Source of the DNA: Ostreibacterium oceani
GTDB taxonomy: Bacteria > Pseudomonadota > Gammaproteobacteria > Cardiobacteriales > Ostreibacteriaceae
Reading direction: 5' to 3'
Assembly (NCBI RefSeq): GCF_009362845.1
Contig: NZ_WHNW01000002.1
Location: 62,001-126,000, forward strand
Length of the DNA stretch: 64,000 bases
Shown: positions 37,227 to 48,481 of the stretch, in pieces
Position numbering within the stretch: the stretch's first letter is position 1
How the letters are laid out: each line of letters opens with the position of its first letter
Position numbers and translations under genes: made by a program
The notes under the pieces: generated by a model
What the model saw: only the letters and a program-made list of their open reading frames with translations
What the model was told of the DNA's origin: nothing
Databases searched by the model: none

Positions 37227-39107
37227 ATGATTGATGTAAAACAACTACTGCACAGTAAAATTCCAGAAAAATGGCACAACACCTGGCTAATCAACGCAGC
37301 CGCCTATGCCCTGAAAAAAATCATCAAGCAAACAGAAATCAACCAATTTTTGCGCGAATCTCAGCACCTAAAAGGGTTTGATTTTATTGATGCCATATTA
37401 GATTATTTTCAATTTAGCTACCAAGTAAGCGAACGCGACAAGTCTTGTTTGCCTAGCGCTGGACGTTGCGTAATTGTTGCCAACCATCCATTGGGCGCAT
37501 TGGATAGTTTGGCGTTATTGCATTGGGTTTGTCAGGTTCGTCCTGATGTCAAAATCCTTGCCAACGACATGCTATCAACGTTTGACGCGCTAAGTCCGTA
37601 TTTACTCCCCGTCAATAACTTCAAAACCCGCCACGCAGCTGGGCGCATGAGTGCTATTCATGACGCACTCACCGAAGAAATGGCGGTCATTATTTTCCCT
37701 GCAGGTGAAGTCTCTCGGACGCGCTGGACACGAATACGCGATGGCGCTTGGCACAAAGGATTTTACCATTTTGCCAAACGTGCTAACGCCCCTATCGTGC
37801 CCGTTTATATTCAGGGGAAAAATACCTTTTGGTTTTATTTATGGGCGAAAATCAACCGCCAGTTAGCCATGATTTTACTCCCCCGCCAAATGTGGCATCA
37901 ACGCAAAAAAGTCATTACACTGCGTGTTGGCTCAGCATTGCCCATTGACTTACTCACTCAACTCCCATTTAACGACAAGCAGATTATCACCATGGTCCGT
38001 AAGCACGTTTATAAACTGGCAAAAAACAGCAAAGGACTCTTTCAATTACCCGACCCAGTCGCACACCCAGAAAGGCGCAAGGACTTGCGCCTTTCTATCA
38101 ATCATTGTCAAACACTGGGGCAAGACAGCAATGAAAATACCATACTACTTTATGAGCCACAGAAAAATTCCCCCTTATTGAGAGAGCTAGGACGACTTCG
38201 CGAGATGACCTTTAGACAAGTCGGAGAAGGCTCGCAAAAACGCCGTGACCTAGATCATTATGATGCCAACTACCAACATTTGATTATTTGGAATGACCAT
38301 GACTTAGAAATCATGGGGGCTTACCGTGTTTTTCCGACTAAAAACTGCCTCGCAAACGCAACAAGCAACGCAACAAGCAAAACAACGAACACCACCGCAA
38401 CGCGCATTGATATTTCGGCACTTTACACCAGCAGTTTATTTGATTTTCATGGTGATTTAAATTGGTTAGCAAATGGATTAGAGTTGGGGCGCAGTTTTGT
38501 CCAACCAAAATACTGGGGCACGCGTAGCTTGGACAACCTTTGGCAAGGCATCGGCGCCTATTGTGCCAAACATCCCGACATTCGCTATTTATTTGGCACG
38601 GTGAGCATTAGCGCCAGCTATCCAAGCACTGCGATCGATTATTTGGTGGCCTATTACCGCCACTATTACCCGCGAAGACAATTTGATATCCAATCAAAAA
38701 ATCCCTACCGATTAAGTGCTGAGAGCCAACAACACTTTGACCGACTATTTGCTAATCAAACCAGAGACGCTGCCTATATCCACATGAAAAATCACCTGCG
38801 AGAAATGCATTTGGTCGTGCCGACTCTATTCAAACATTACGCCGCGCTTTGTGAGGCCAAAGGCGTTGTATTTACCGATTTTGGTGTTGATGATCGCTTT
38901 AATGGCTGCGTTGACGGGTTTGTTATTGTCGATTTACATCACATCAAACCCAGCAAGCACAAACGCTACCTCGCAGGGTATGAAGAAGGGTATCTCGCAG
39001 GATATCACGAAGCGCATCTCCGACCGCAACCATCCATCATGCCGTTATCTACCGACATAACCCCTACCGACATAACCCGCCAGTATGAGCAAATCGCTCG
39101 GGATTGA
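37227..39107 (+). CDS. olsF: Bifunctional acyltransferase resembling ornithine-lipid synthase OlsF
   Basis: About 626 residues with two domains. Residues 60-280 form a lysophospholipid acyltransferase-type domain: VANHPLGALD (His87, Asp93, one residue wider than the classic HX4D spacing), IIFPAGEVSR, and APIVPVYIQGKNTFWFY. Residues 300-600 form a hemolysin/OlsB-type N-acyltransferase (GNAT-like): LLRELGRLREMTFRQVGEG, IIWNDHDLEIMGAYRVFP, and ELGRSFVQPKYWGTRSLDNLWQGI. OlsF fusions make ornithine lipids, which are phosphorus-free membrane lipids, by combining OlsA- and OlsB-type steps. The start at ATG 37227 is chosen over a TTG at 37125, whose extension is Ile/Val-rich and unlike the family. 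The 3' end overlaps the convergent oxidoreductase gene by 44 bp. Confidence 0.78.
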   Translation: MIDVKQLLHSKIPEKWHNTWLINAAAYALKKIIKQTEINQFLRESQHLKGFDFIDAILDYFQFSYQVSERDKSCLPSAGRCVIVANHPLGALDSLALLHWVCQVRPDVKILANDMLSTFDALSPYLLPVNNFKTRHAAGRMSAIHDALTEEMAVIIFPAGEVSRTRWTRIRDGAWHKGFYHFAKRANAPIVPVYIQGKNTFWFYLWAKINRQLAMILLPRQMWHQRKKVITLRVGSALPIDLLTQLPFNDKQIITMVRKHVYKLAKNSKGLFQLPDPVAHPERRKDLRLSINHCQTLGQDSNENTILLYEPQKNSPLLRELGRLREMTFRQVGEGSQKRRDLDHYDANYQHLIIWNDHDLEIMGAYRVFPTKNCLANATSNATSKTTNTTATRIDISALYTSSLFDFHGDLNWLANGLELGRSFVQPKYWGTRSLDNLWQGIGAYCAKHPDIRYLFGTVSISASYPSTAIDYLVAYYRHYYPRRQFDIQSKNPYRLSAESQQHFDRLFANQTRDAAYIHMKNHLREMHLVVPTLFKHYAALCEAKGVVFTDFGVDDRFNGCVDGFVIVDLHHIKPSKHKRYLAGYEEGYLAGYHEAHLRPQPSIMPLSTDITPTDITRQYEQIARD

Positions 39108-40404
39108 GCAATGACCAATCCACATCCAAGCTACCCAAACTATCCTGACTATCGGACGAAGCGCCACTATTACCGTCAATTAATTGCGTCACCCGCTCCG
39201 CCGTTGCAAGGCTATTGGTCATTCCCAAGCTGCCATGCCCAGTTGCAATCACTACGTTATCAAATCGGCTACTGCGACCAATTAATGGCAAATCATCAGG
39301 CGTTGCGGGGCGAAAACCACACCAATCTTGAATACGTGTCACTGGATGACTCAAGGTAAAATACTGTGCAGCACCCTGTACAATCGCATCAATTCGGCGC
39401 GAATCTAGCGTGGCATCAAACCCTGCCAGCTCATAATGACTGGTTAGCCGAAGCCATTGCCCCATTGGGGTGACTGCGATATGCTTTTCCGCGAGTAGCA
39501 AGGGCAAATCAACGTCCTGCGGGTTACGTGCTAGTGTCACGCTATAGCCCTTGGCAGGCTGTATGGGTAGATGAATACCCAACTGTTGGGCAATCTGCCC
39601 CGACCATGCACCACCTGCAAGCACCACCGTGTGCGCTTGGATATCGCCTTGCGAGGTAATAATCTGATTAATCCGTTGGTGCCTAGTTTTAAACCCTAGC
39701 ACTTGACAATCACGCATAAATGTCACGCCCAGTTTCTGTGCCAATTCAACCAATGTCTTAAGTAACTTAACTGGATTAACCTGCGCATAATGCGGACAAT
39801 AAAGCCCGTATTGAACAGCAGGATTTACCTGCGGTAGCCTTTCTCGAATTTGTTGCGGGGTTAAGGCTTCAACGGTGACGCCATAACGGCTTAAACGCCT
39901 CGCCGTATCACGTTCTGCCGCGTAGGCTTTGGCATCCATAAATAAGCTTATGCGTCCTTTATACGCAAAATCAACAGCTACCGCATGTTGTTGATGCAAC
40001 GCTTCTAGTCGTTCGATTGTTTTTTTACCCATCGCTAATAGTAACGGGATGGCTTGCTCCACTTGCGTTTGGTTGCAGGCCCGTCCGAACTGCCATAACC
40101 AACGCAGTAGCGCTGGGTCTAAGCGCGGCTTGATACGTAAGGGGGCATCGCGTTCAAACAGCCATTTAAGCCCTTGCAATGGTACACCAGGCGCCGCCAT
40201 AGGAATAGAGAATCCATGCGACAGCCATCCTGCATTACCATAAGAAGCAGCGTTGCCATGGGACGCCCCACACCCTAACTGATTTTTCTCCAATACGGTC
40301 ACTCGATAGCCTTGCTCAGCCAAATAATAAGCGGATGCAACGCCGATGATGCCACCGCCAATAACGATGACATCGCCGCTATTTCCTTTGTCTATTAGGT
40401 TCAT
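39064..40404 (-). CDS. FAD-dependent D-amino acid dehydrogenase-like oxidoreductase (DadA-like)
   Basis: A 446-residue enzyme of the DAO/DadA family. Dinucleotide-binding VIVIGGGIIGVASAYYLAEQG is near residue 12-32, followed by CGASHGNAASYGNAGWL, a family-typical segment. Near the C terminus are WCGFRPATPDDLPLIGRS and VVIATGHGSLGMTNSLATA, which complete the FAD site. DadA oxidises D-amino acids to keto acids and passes electrons to the respiratory chain; hydroxyproline or other imino acids are alternative substrates for relatives, so the exact substrate is open. The C-terminal coding end extends 44 bp into the opposite-strand olsF-like gene. Confidence 0.85.
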   Translation of the reverse strand: MNLIDKGNSGDVIVIGGGIIGVASAYYLAEQGYRVTVLEKNQLGCGASHGNAASYGNAGWLSHGFSIPMAAPGVPLQGLKWLFERDAPLRIKPRLDPALLRWLWQFGRACNQTQVEQAIPLLLAMGKKTIERLEALHQQHAVAVDFAYKGRISLFMDAKAYAAERDTARRLSRYGVTVEALTPQQIRERLPQVNPAVQYGLYCPHYAQVNPVKLLKTLVELAQKLGVTFMRDCQVLGFKTRHQRINQIITSQGDIQAHTVVLAGGAWSGQIAQQLGIHLPIQPAKGYSVTLARNPQDVDLPLLLAEKHIAVTPMGQWLRLTSHYELAGFDATLDSRRIDAIVQGAAQYFTLSHPVTRIQDWCGFRPATPDDLPLIGRSSRFDNVVIATGHGSLGMTNSLATAERVTQLIDGNSGASSDSQDSLGSLDVDWSLLNPERFAHTGGLCR

Positions 40405-40698
40405 TTTATTTGATTCATTCGTTCGTTTTGAGTACTTTCATCGCACAATGTTAAACCATCGGCACAACTAAGCTAAAATGCCTAAATAGTTAACCGTCGC
40501 TACCTAAAAAAACTAAACAGATTACCTAGCCCTACACCTTGTCCTATTATACGCCCGAAGTGCTCATATAACTACAACACATAGCAAAAAAATCGTGTCA
40601 TACTTTTAATGAATTTACACAATTATCGATAGCGTTTAGGTGTCATTTCAGTTATAATACCGAACCAATGTGCAAACGTGAAATGCAGGGTTAATCCA

Positions 40699-41841
40699 TT
40701 GAATAAAATAAAAAATACCGCTATACTAGCACTTGCAAACGGAACTGTATTTAAGGGAACGTCCATTGGCGCAAAAGGCCATCGTGTCGGGGAAGTCGTT
40801 TTTAACACATCAATGACGGGTTACCAAGAAATCCTCACCGACCCGTCCTATGCCCAGCAAATTATCACCCTAACTTACCCCCACATCGGTAACGTTGGGA
40901 CAAATCCACTAGACTCAGAGGCCAATACGACCCACGCAACGGGCTTGGTTGTCCGCGATGCGTCGATTACGACCAGCTCATGGCGTGCAGAGCAACCCTT
41001 GTCTGATTTTTTAGTGCACCATCGTGTGGTCGCTATTGCTGATATTGACACCCGCAAGCTCACCAGAATGTTACGCGATAACGGCGCGCAAAATGGCTGC
41101 ATCATGGCTGGCGATATCGATGTCGACAAAGCCATTGCACTAGCGCAAGGGTTTGGCGGACTAAAAAACACGGATTTAGCGCAACAAGTCAGCACCCAAC
41201 AGCCTTACGAATGGCTAGATGGTAAAGAGTGGGAACTTGCTAGCAATGACTACCCCAAGCGCAGCAGCACTCAATTTCATGTCGTTGCCTATGACTTTGG
41301 CATTAAACACAACATTTTGCGCAAACTCGCGTCACGCGGCTGTAAAATAACGGTCGTCCCTGCAAAGACTTCTGCTGCGGATGTGATGGCACTGCGTCCC
41401 GATGGCATTTTCTTATCCAACGGCCCTGGCGACCCAGCGCCGTGTCAATATGCAATTGATGCCGCCAAAACGTTTATTGACAACAAGACCCCCTTGTTCG
41501 GCATCTGTTTGGGCATGCAAATTCTGTCGCTTGCGGTTGGCGCCCAAACACAAAAAATGAAATTCGGTCACCACGGCGCTAACCATCCCGTCAAAGACAC
41601 CCGTGATAACCGTGTTTATATCACCAGCCAAAATCACGGCTTTGCCGTTGATGAAAAAACCCTGCCAGAGACGGTTAATGTCACACACCGTTCGTTATTT
41701 GATGGCAGCTTACAGGGTATCGAGTTAACTAACTCGCCAGCGTTTGGTTTTCAAGGCCACCCCGAAGCAAGCCCAGGCCCGCAGGATATCGACGCCCTAT
41801 TTGACCACTTTATTGCGTTAATGCAAGCGCATCACTCTTAA
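40699..41841 (+). CDS. carA: Carbamoyl-phosphate synthase small (glutaminase) subunit
   Basis: A 380-residue subunit that hydrolyses glutamine and sends ammonia to CarB, for arginine and pyrimidine synthesis. Motifs: [31 protein letters not shown], catalytic Cys in FGICLGMQ, and the His/Glu pair in [13 protein letters not shown] at 40699 is the likely start: AGGG lies 9 bp before it and it gives the same N-terminal length as E. coli CarA. A GTG at 40678 would add seven residues. TATAAT at 40653-40658 is a possible -10, without a good -35. No ATG exists at the right place. Confidence 0.95.
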   Translation: MNKIKNTAILALANGTVFKGTSIGAKGHRVGEVVFNTSMTGYQEILTDPSYAQQIITLTYPHIGNVGTNPLDSEANTTHATGLVVRDASITTSSWRAEQPLSDFLVHHRVVAIADIDTRKLTRMLRDNGAQNGCIMAGDIDVDKAIALAQGFGGLKNTDLAQQVSTQQPYEWLDGKEWELASNDYPKRSSTQFHVVAYDFGIKHNILRKLASRGCKITVVPAKTSAADVMALRPDGIFLSNGPGDPAPCQYAIDAAKTFIDNKTPLFGICLGMQILSLAVGAQTQKMKFGHHGANHPVKDTRDNRVYITSQNHGFAVDEKTLPETVNVTHRSLFDGSLQGIELTNSPAFGFQGHPEASPGPQDIDALFDHFIALMQAHHS

Positions 41842-41869
41842 CCCTTTGTAGCCTAAACAGATAAAAATC

Positions 41870-44800
41870 ATGCCAAAACGTACTGACATTCAGAGCATCC
41901 TAATCATCGGCGCAGGTCCAATCGTCATTGGGCAAGCGTGTGAATTTGACTATTCAGGCGCTCAAGCCTGCAAAGCACTACGCGAAGAAGGATACCGCGT
42001 CATCTTGGTTAATTCTAACCCTGCGACGATCATGACGGATCCCGACATGGCCGATGCGACCTACATCGAACCCATCCGCTGGCAGACTTTACGTGAAGTC
42101 ATCAAAGCAGAACGCCCTGATGCCATCCTCCCAACAATGGGCGGACAAACCGCACTAAACTGCGCATTAGATTTAGCCAAACACAACGTGTTAGCTGAGT
42201 ACAACGTACAGCTTATCGGCGCCTCAGTCGATGCGATTAACACGGCTGAAGATCGTGATTTATTTAAAACCGCGATGACTGAGATCGGCTTGGGCTCGGC
42301 AAAATCCGCCGTTGTTCACAGCTTATCTGAGGCGCTGACCGTGCAAAAACAATTCGGCTTTCCGATTGTGATGCGTCCTTCGTTTACGTTAGGCGGCGCT
42401 GGCGGTGGGATTGCTTACAACCAAGAAGAATTTATTCGAATTGTCGAGCACGGGCTTGAATTATCGCCGACCACAGAAATTTTACTCGAAGAGTCCTTGC
42501 TCGGCTGGAAAGAATACGAAATGGAAGTCGTTCGCGACAAAGCCGACAATGCCATTATTGTCTGCGCCATAGAGAATTTCGATCCAATGGGTGTGCATAC
42601 AGGCGACTCAATCACCGTTGCCCCTGCACAAACCTTAACGGATAAAGAATACCAGCTCATGCGCGATGCCTCTATCGCTATTTTGCGCAAAATCGGGGTC
42701 GAAACAGGTGGCTCTAATGTGCAATTCGCCGTCAACCCAACCGATGGCCGTCTGATTGTTATCGAAATGAACCCTCGCGTTTCGCGCTCTTCTGCGCTGG
42801 CTTCTAAGGCCACGGGGTTCCCCATCGCCAAAATCGCCGCCAAACTTGCGGTCGGATTTACACTAGATGAGCTCAAAAACGAAATCACAGGTGGACAAAC
42901 GCCTGCCTCATTCGAGCCAAGCATCGATTACGTCGTCACCAAAATACCACGATTTAATTTTGAAAAATTCCCACAGACTACCAACCGTCTAACGACACAA
43001 ATGCGCTCTGTCGGCGAAGTCATGGCGATTGGCAGAACGATGACTGAGTCGTTACAAAAAGCACTCAGAAGCTTAGAAACCGATGTATCGGGGCTTGACG
43101 AGCCGCGTGAGCAATTGACTGGCGATGCCCTGCGCAATGAAATTGGCAACCCCAGCCCAGAACGGATTTTTTACGTTGCTGATGCCATGCGCCAAGGCTA
43201 TACCATCCAGCAATTACACGAAATCACCAGTATCGACCCGTGGTTTTTAGCACAGCTTGATCTGCTCATTCATTTAGAAAACGACATCAGTGAGTCGGGC
43301 ATAGAATCGCTTGCTGACAAAGCAACTTTCTTAACTTACAAACGCCATGGGTTTTCGGACAGCCGCTTGGCGACTTTGTGTCATGTCAGCCAACAAGAAA
43401 TAACCACACTACGCCATCAATTAAGACTGCATCCAGTCTATAAGCGCGTCGATACCTGTGCAGCTGAGTTCGCAACCAGTACGGCTTATCTCTATGCAAC
43501 CTACGAAGAGGAATGCGAAGCCAACCCAACGCAAAACAAAAAAATCTTAATCCTAGGTGGCGGGCCAAACCGTATAGGGCAAGGCATCGAATTTGATTAC
43601 TGCTGCGTACATGCCTCGTTAGCCCTACGCCAAGCAGGCTTTGAGACCATTATGGTTAACTGCAACCCAGAGACGGTGTCAACCGATTACGACACATCTA
43701 ATCGCCTATATTTTGAACCACTCACACTAGAAGACGTATTAGAAATTGTACGCATTGAAAACCCAGTTGGTGTCATTGTTCAGTATGGCGGTCAGACCCC
43801 GTTAAAGCTTGCCAAAGCACTAGAACAAGCAGGTGTGCCCATTATCGGCACTAGTCCTGACGCTATCGACATGGCAGAAGACCGTGAACGTTTTCAACAA
43901 ATGCTTAGCAAACTAGGGCTTAAACAACCGCCTAATCGCATTGCCAGTTCTGTCGAAGACGCCAAAACCGCAGCCCACGACATTGGCTATCCGTTGGTGG
44001 TACGACCATCTTATGTTTTGGGCGGTCGGGCAATGGAAATTGTCTATGACGAAACCAGTCTAGCACGTTATATGGAAACAGCCATTCGCAATGCTGCCAG
44101 CCTGCCCATTTTGTTAGACCGCTTTTTAAACGACGCTATCGAAGTCGATATCGATGCGATTTGTGACGGACAGCAAGTCTTAATCGGTGGCATTATGGAG
44201 CATATCGAAGAAGCAGGCGTGCATTCGGGAGACTCCGCTTGTTCATTGCCGCCGTACTCTTTATCGCTCACCCTGCAAGAACAAATGAGCGAACAAGTCA
44301 AAGCCATGGCCTTAGAAATTGGCGTGGTTGGTGCAATGAACGTCCAATTTGCCGTCAAAGAAGACACCATCTATGTATTAGAAGTCAATCCACGTGCATC
44401 GCGCACTTTGCCTTATGTATCCAAAGCCGTTGGCAAACCGCTTGCCAAAATCGGCGCACGTGTTATGGCAGGTGAATCACTCGCCGACATTGGTATCACA
44501 AAAATCAAAACGCCAGGGCATTTCTCTGTCAAAGAAGCCGTTTTTCCGTTTATCAAATTCCCTGATGTCGACCCCTTGCTCGGCCCTGAAATGAAATCCA
44601 CTGGCGAAGTGATGGGGGTTGGCACCAGTTTTGCCAAAGCTTACGCCAGGGCCATTTTAGGCGCAGGAGAAAAGCTACCTGAAAAAGGCGACACCGTATT
44701 TATTAGTGTACGTAACGAAGACAAGACCAAATTGATACCGATTGCCAAAAGCATCCAAGAATTGGGCTTTCATATTGTCGCTACACACGGCACTTATCAT

Positions 44801-45088
44801 ACGCTGTGCGAGCAAAATATCCCTTGCACTCGCGTCAATAAACTCGCAGAAGGTCGCCCAAACATTGTTGATTCTATCAAAAACGGGGAAATTGCTTTTG
44901 TCATCAACACAACGCAAGGTGCCCAAGCGATTACCGACTCGTATGAAATTCGCCGTGAAGCCATTATGAACAAAGTTCTCTATACCACCACCATGGCTGG
45001 CGCCCGCGCGATTGCTTTTGCACTCGCGGCTGAGAACCTTGACAAGGTCAATAAAATACAAGATTTGCATTCATTTTCATCAGACTGA
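41870..45088 (+). CDS. carB: Carbamoyl-phosphate synthase large subunit
   Basis: A 1072-residue synthetase that uses bicarbonate, ammonia from CarA and two ATPs. The duplicated ATP-grasp halves are clear. Half one starts [21 protein letters not shown] and contains [13 protein letters not shown]; half two starts [21 protein letters not shown] near residue 556 and contains [13 protein letters not shown]. The C-terminal allosteric domain starts near residue 940 ([23 protein letters not shown]). It follows carA by 28 bp and is followed by greA after 18 bp, a conserved order. Length is normal. Confidence 0.98.
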   Translation: MPKRTDIQSILIIGAGPIVIGQACEFDYSGAQACKALREEGYRVILVNSNPATIMTDPDMADATYIEPIRWQTLREVIKAERPDAILPTMGGQTALNCALDLAKHNVLAEYNVQLIGASVDAINTAEDRDLFKTAMTEIGLGSAKSAVVHSLSEALTVQKQFGFPIVMRPSFTLGGAGGGIAYNQEEFIRIVEHGLELSPTTEILLEESLLGWKEYEMEVVRDKADNAIIVCAIENFDPMGVHTGDSITVAPAQTLTDKEYQLMRDASIAILRKIGVETGGSNVQFAVNPTDGRLIVIEMNPRVSRSSALASKATGFPIAKIAAKLAVGFTLDELKNEITGGQTPASFEPSIDYVVTKIPRFNFEKFPQTTNRLTTQMRSVGEVMAIGRTMTESLQKALRSLETDVSGLDEPREQLTGDALRNEIGNPSPERIFYVADAMRQGYTIQQLHEITSIDPWFLAQLDLLIHLENDISESGIESLADKATFLTYKRHGFSDSRLATLCHVSQQEITTLRHQLRLHPVYKRVDTCAAEFATSTAYLYATYEEECEANPTQNKKILILGGGPNRIGQGIEFDYCCVHASLALRQAGFETIMVNCNPETVSTDYDTSNRLYFEPLTLEDVLEIVRIENPVGVIVQYGGQTPLKLAKALEQAGVPIIGTSPDAIDMAEDRERFQQMLSKLGLKQPPNRIASSVEDAKTAAHDIGYPLVVRPSYVLGGRAMEIVYDETSLARYMETAIRNAASLPILLDRFLNDAIEVDIDAICDGQQVLIGGIMEHIEEAGVHSGDSACSLPPYSLSLTLQEQMSEQVKAMALEIGVVGAMNVQFAVKEDTIYVLEVNPRASRTLPYVSKAVGKPLAKIGARVMAGESLADIGITKIKTPGHFSVKEAVFPFIKFPDVDPLLGPEMKSTGEVMGVGTSFAKAYARAILGAGEKLPEKGDTVFISVRNEDKTKLIPIAKSIQELGFHIVATHGTYHTLCEQNIPCTRVNKLAEGRPNIVDSIKNGEIAFVINTTQGAQAITDSYEIRREAIMNKVLYTTTMAGARAIAFALAAENLDKVNKIQDLHSFSSD

Positions 45089-45106
45089 CAAGGAGCACAA
45101 TGTATT

Positions 45107-45586
45107 ATGCAAGAAAAATATCCCATGACAACAAAAGGTGCAGAGGCGTTACGCGCAGAGCTCGATAGGCTGAAAGCGGTCGAACGACCCCGCGTAATTA
45201 ATGCCATTGCCGAAGCGCGCGCGCACGGCGACTTAAAAGAAAACGCCGAATACCACGCCGCCCGTGAGGAACAAGGATTGGTGGAAGCGCAAATCAAAGA
45301 CATCGAATACAAACTAAGCTTGGCACAAATCATTGATGTCACCATCTTGCCCCAAAATGGCAAAGTCGTCTTCGGCACGACGGTTGTCATCGAAAATCTC
45401 GATGATGAAAAGACCATGACGTATAAAATTGTCGGACAAGACGAGGCCAATGTTAATCAAGGGCTACTGGCTTACAACACGCCCATCGCACGTGCATTGA
45501 TTGGTAATGAAGAAGGGGATGTTGTCGAAATAGAAACTCCAAGTGGCACGAAATCCTTTGAAATCTTATCCGTCAAATATGTATAA
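45107..45586 (+). CDS. greA: Transcription elongation factor GreA
   Basis: A 159-residue factor that rescues backtracked RNA polymerase. The N-terminal coiled coil carries the acidic tip in [21 protein letters not shown] (Asp and Glu near residues 42-45). The C-terminal FKBP-like domain has [10 protein letters not shown] and [23 protein letters not shown] lies 11 bp before the ATG at 45107. It continues the carAB transcript. Confidence 0.97.
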   Translation: MQEKYPMTTKGAEALRAELDRLKAVERPRVINAIAEARAHGDLKENAEYHAAREEQGLVEAQIKDIEYKLSLAQIIDVTILPQNGKVVFGTTVVIENLDDEKTMTYKIVGQDEANVNQGLLAYNTPIARALIGNEEGDVVEIETPSGTKSFEILSVKYV

Positions 45587-45632
45587 TACCTATAATGCCT
45601 ATAATGCGCGATAACCATTACCTGATTCGCCC

Positions 45633-46637
45633 GTGAAAACACTTAGCCAATACTTACTCGAGTTCGAACGCGATAACCCTGAGCACAAAGGGCTGCGGTT
45701 AGCGATAGAGGACATCGCCAAAGCGTGCGCCCGCATATCAGACTTAGTCGGTCGTGGCGCATTAGTTGGCATCCATGGGGATGCGGGTGAAACCAATGTG
45801 CAAGGCGAATCACAGCAACAATTGGATATTCTATCTAACCAAATCATGCTGGATATGCTCGCGTGGTCTGGTAACTGGGCGGGGCTTGCGTCTGAGGAGA
45901 TGGAAAACATCTACCACATCCCCGCACGCTACCCCAAGGGCAAATACCTCTGCGCATTTGACCCCCTAGATGGCTCAGCCAACATCGACATTAATATGCC
46001 GATTGGCACGATTTTTTCGGTGCTGCCTTATGATCGTTCGGATGCGCCCCACAATCGAGACTTTTTACGCCCAGGCAGCGAACAAATTGCTGCGGGCTAT
46101 GCGTTATATGGTGCTTGCACCATGCTAGTGTTAACACTGGGTCATGGCGTCCAGCGCTTTACCTTTGACCGCAGCATTGGTGAATTTTTTCTTACCAAAG
46201 AAAATATCCGCATTCCCGACAGCGCCAGTTTTTCGATTAATCTTTCAAACTATCGATTTTGGGAAAAGCCCATGCAGCAATATATCGATTTATGTCTAGC
46301 AGGTGACCAAGATGAATTGGCCAAAAATTACAACATGCGCTGGATGGGCTGCATGATTGCGGATTCACACAAAGCGCTGGAAAAAGGCGGTGTCTTTATG
46401 TATCCCGCCGATAATCGAGACCCAGCAAAACCTGCCAAGCTCCGTTTGCTATACGAAGTCAGCCCCATGAGTTATTTATTCGAACAAGCGGGTGGACGCG
46501 CCACAACGGGCACTGAAAATATCCTAGATATCATCCCAACCGAGCTTCACCAGCGTGTTCCTGCCATTTTGGGTAGCAAAGCCGAAGTCGACTATATCGA
46601 GGCATTACACCAAGCGGCACTGAAAAAAACAGATTAA
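45633..46637 (+). CDS. fbp: Fructose-1,6-bisphosphatase, class I
   Basis: A 334-residue gluconeogenic phosphatase. The metal and substrate site is CAFDPLDGSANIDINMPIGTIFS near residue 108-130. Preceding ASEEMENI is another family motif, and the C-terminal YEVSPMSYLFEQAGGRATTG is characteristic of class I. It starts with GTG at 45633, 46 bp after greA, with the short AATACCTATAATGCCTATAA duplication in between. Confidence 0.95.
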   Translation: MKTLSQYLLEFERDNPEHKGLRLAIEDIAKACARISDLVGRGALVGIHGDAGETNVQGESQQQLDILSNQIMLDMLAWSGNWAGLASEEMENIYHIPARYPKGKYLCAFDPLDGSANIDINMPIGTIFSVLPYDRSDAPHNRDFLRPGSEQIAAGYALYGACTMLVLTLGHGVQRFTFDRSIGEFFLTKENIRIPDSASFSINLSNYRFWEKPMQQYIDLCLAGDQDELAKNYNMRWMGCMIADSHKALEKGGVFMYPADNRDPAKPAKLRLLYEVSPMSYLFEQAGGRATTGTENILDIIPTELHQRVPAILGSKAEVDYIEALHQAALKKTD

Positions 46638-46769
46638 CCGCCAGCGGTGTTTAGAAATCTGCCAAATATGTTACAATCGGCAATCTGTCATCTCGACCGT
46701 CGACAACACATTGACAACACATTGACAATTATTCAAAAATACTTTAGCCATAAAACAGGACTTAACTCT

Positions 46770-48242
46770 ATGAAAAAAATTGGTATTATCGCCGTTGCTG
46801 GCATCATTATAATTGCTGCTGCTGCGTTTCTTTTTAAAGGGAAAATTAGCGACTCCGTCGGTAATCAATTTGAAAAACAAGCAAAAACCTTTCTAGAAAA
46901 CAACACCAACAAACCCATTTCAATTAAATCACTAGCGCAATCGCCCGAAATCACGACAGCGACCATTACCATTAATGAAGTCAAAGATACCGAGATTCGT
47001 AGCCAGCTGGATATCAGCCTTGCCATGGGGCAGAAATTTAGCCTACCGCTCAATACCGAAATCCAACGCGGTGAAATCAGCCATAATGGCAAAAGCTATG
47101 GTTTTGGCAAACTCGTCACCAAACCTGATCTATCCCAGTTTACCGATTTGCCAGCCGTTATTGATGAAAACACCTTTACCCTAGAGCAGTTTATTGACCT
47201 ACTGGGTAACGTCCATGAGGTTTACACCGTGACACCACTATCATTTAAAGACAGTGGTAGCCAAATGAATTTCGCGGGGGCAACGGTGAATATCGATACC
47301 TCATTTTTTAACCGCGCGAATGCATCGGGCGATTTTGCTGTCAGAACCTTGACGGTAAACGAAGATAACAACACCTTTATTCTCTCGCCTATCGAAGGTA
47401 GCTTTAACCTGTCTGAAAATGGCGATTACCAAGTAAGCACAGGTCCACTTTCTATCGAAATTGCAGCCATTGATGGCACAGGCGGCATTCGCGCAGAGAA
47501 AATGATTTCCACTGGCAACTATCAATCGATTGACGGGCTGAGCGTCCCGCTTAACAATGGTGAAGCCAGCATTAAAGATATCAGCATAAAAGTACCTGAT
47601 CCGATGACTGGACAAATGACCGAGATAAAATTAAGCAGCCTCGATTTTACGGGTGGTATTTATCAAAACGGTGACAATCACGTTGACATTAAATACAACG
47701 TCAAAGCCAACGCCACTGAGAATGGCATTGCATTACCACTACCCGTTTTATTGCAATCAGCGTCAATGGATTTTCAAATGAATCGCCTCGCCAATAGCGC
47801 GATAAACACCTACTTTGACACACTACTACCTATAATGTACCAGATTGAGAACAGCGCCAATGCAGAGGCTGAGGCACTAGCTGTTCTAGAAGGTCAGTTA
47901 TTACCAGCCATCCAACAAAGCGATACACAAACGATGTTAGCATTCGATATTCAGACTGACCAAGGCAAGGCGGCAATGGATGCGGATTTCGCGCTTAATG
48001 AATCAGGTAAATCAGCAAGCGTCAACGACTTGATTGCCGCACTTAAGCGTGGTGATACGGGTATCATAAACGCCAATGCCAAGGCAAACATCGCCAAATC
48101 ACTCAGCGATGCCACCGAGTTAACTAGCATGCTGCAGTTGTTTATGGGTGAATATGTGAATGAGACTGAGACCGACTATACCTTTGAAGCTGTCCTCAAA
48201 GACGGCCAGGCAACGCTTAACGGTAAACCGTTACCGCTATAA
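46770..48242 (+). CDS. DUF945 (YdgA-like) family protein
   Basis: A 490-residue membrane-anchored protein. One N-terminal hydrophobic segment (IGIIAVAGIIIIAAAAFLF) is followed by a large soluble part, probably periplasmic, rich in beta strands. The overall plan matches YdgA/DUF945: an early KTFLENN and QIQRGEISHNG-like segment, then repeated strand-rich Ser/Asn sections and a final domain (YVNETETDYTFEAVLKDGQ) that often closes the family. Function is unknown. The ATG at 46770 follows AGGA; the upstream in-frame ATG at 46647 runs through a short duplicated leader and is rejected. A terminator follows. Confidence 0.75.
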   Translation: MKKIGIIAVAGIIIIAAAAFLFKGKISDSVGNQFEKQAKTFLENNTNKPISIKSLAQSPEITTATITINEVKDTEIRSQLDISLAMGQKFSLPLNTEIQRGEISHNGKSYGFGKLVTKPDLSQFTDLPAVIDENTFTLEQFIDLLGNVHEVYTVTPLSFKDSGSQMNFAGATVNIDTSFFNRANASGDFAVRTLTVNEDNNTFILSPIEGSFNLSENGDYQVSTGPLSIEIAAIDGTGGIRAEKMISTGNYQSIDGLSVPLNNGEASIKDISIKVPDPMTGQMTEIKLSSLDFTGGIYQNGDNHVDIKYNVKANATENGIALPLPVLLQSASMDFQMNRLANSAINTYFDTLLPIMYQIENSANAEAEALAVLEGQLLPAIQQSDTQTMLAFDIQTDQGKAAMDADFALNESGKSASVNDLIAALKRGDTGIINANAKANIAKSLSDATELTSMLQLFMGEYVNETETDYTFEAVLKDGQATLNGKPLPL

Positions 48243-48271
48243 GCTACCTTTTTATCAGCTGATGTGAATTT

Positions 48272-48297
48272 AGCCCGCGCATGCGGGCTTTTTTTGT
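48272..48297 (+). terminator. Rho-independent terminator
   Basis: AGCCCGC-GCAT-GCGGGCT with eight T residues directly after, 30 bp past the DUF945 gene. Confidence 0.92.
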
Positions 48298-48481
48298 GCG
48301 AGTTAATCTGTTTAGTACTGCTACACTGAAACCATCTGCAATGAAACCGTCTGCGATAAAAACGTCTACCGTTAAAACACCAACAGGACTTGAAATCGAT
48401 TAAAGACACCCTATTTATAGGCAATAATCCATTAATCAATTAATTAATCACTATTACCTAACCAATAGGAGCAGCGTTACT

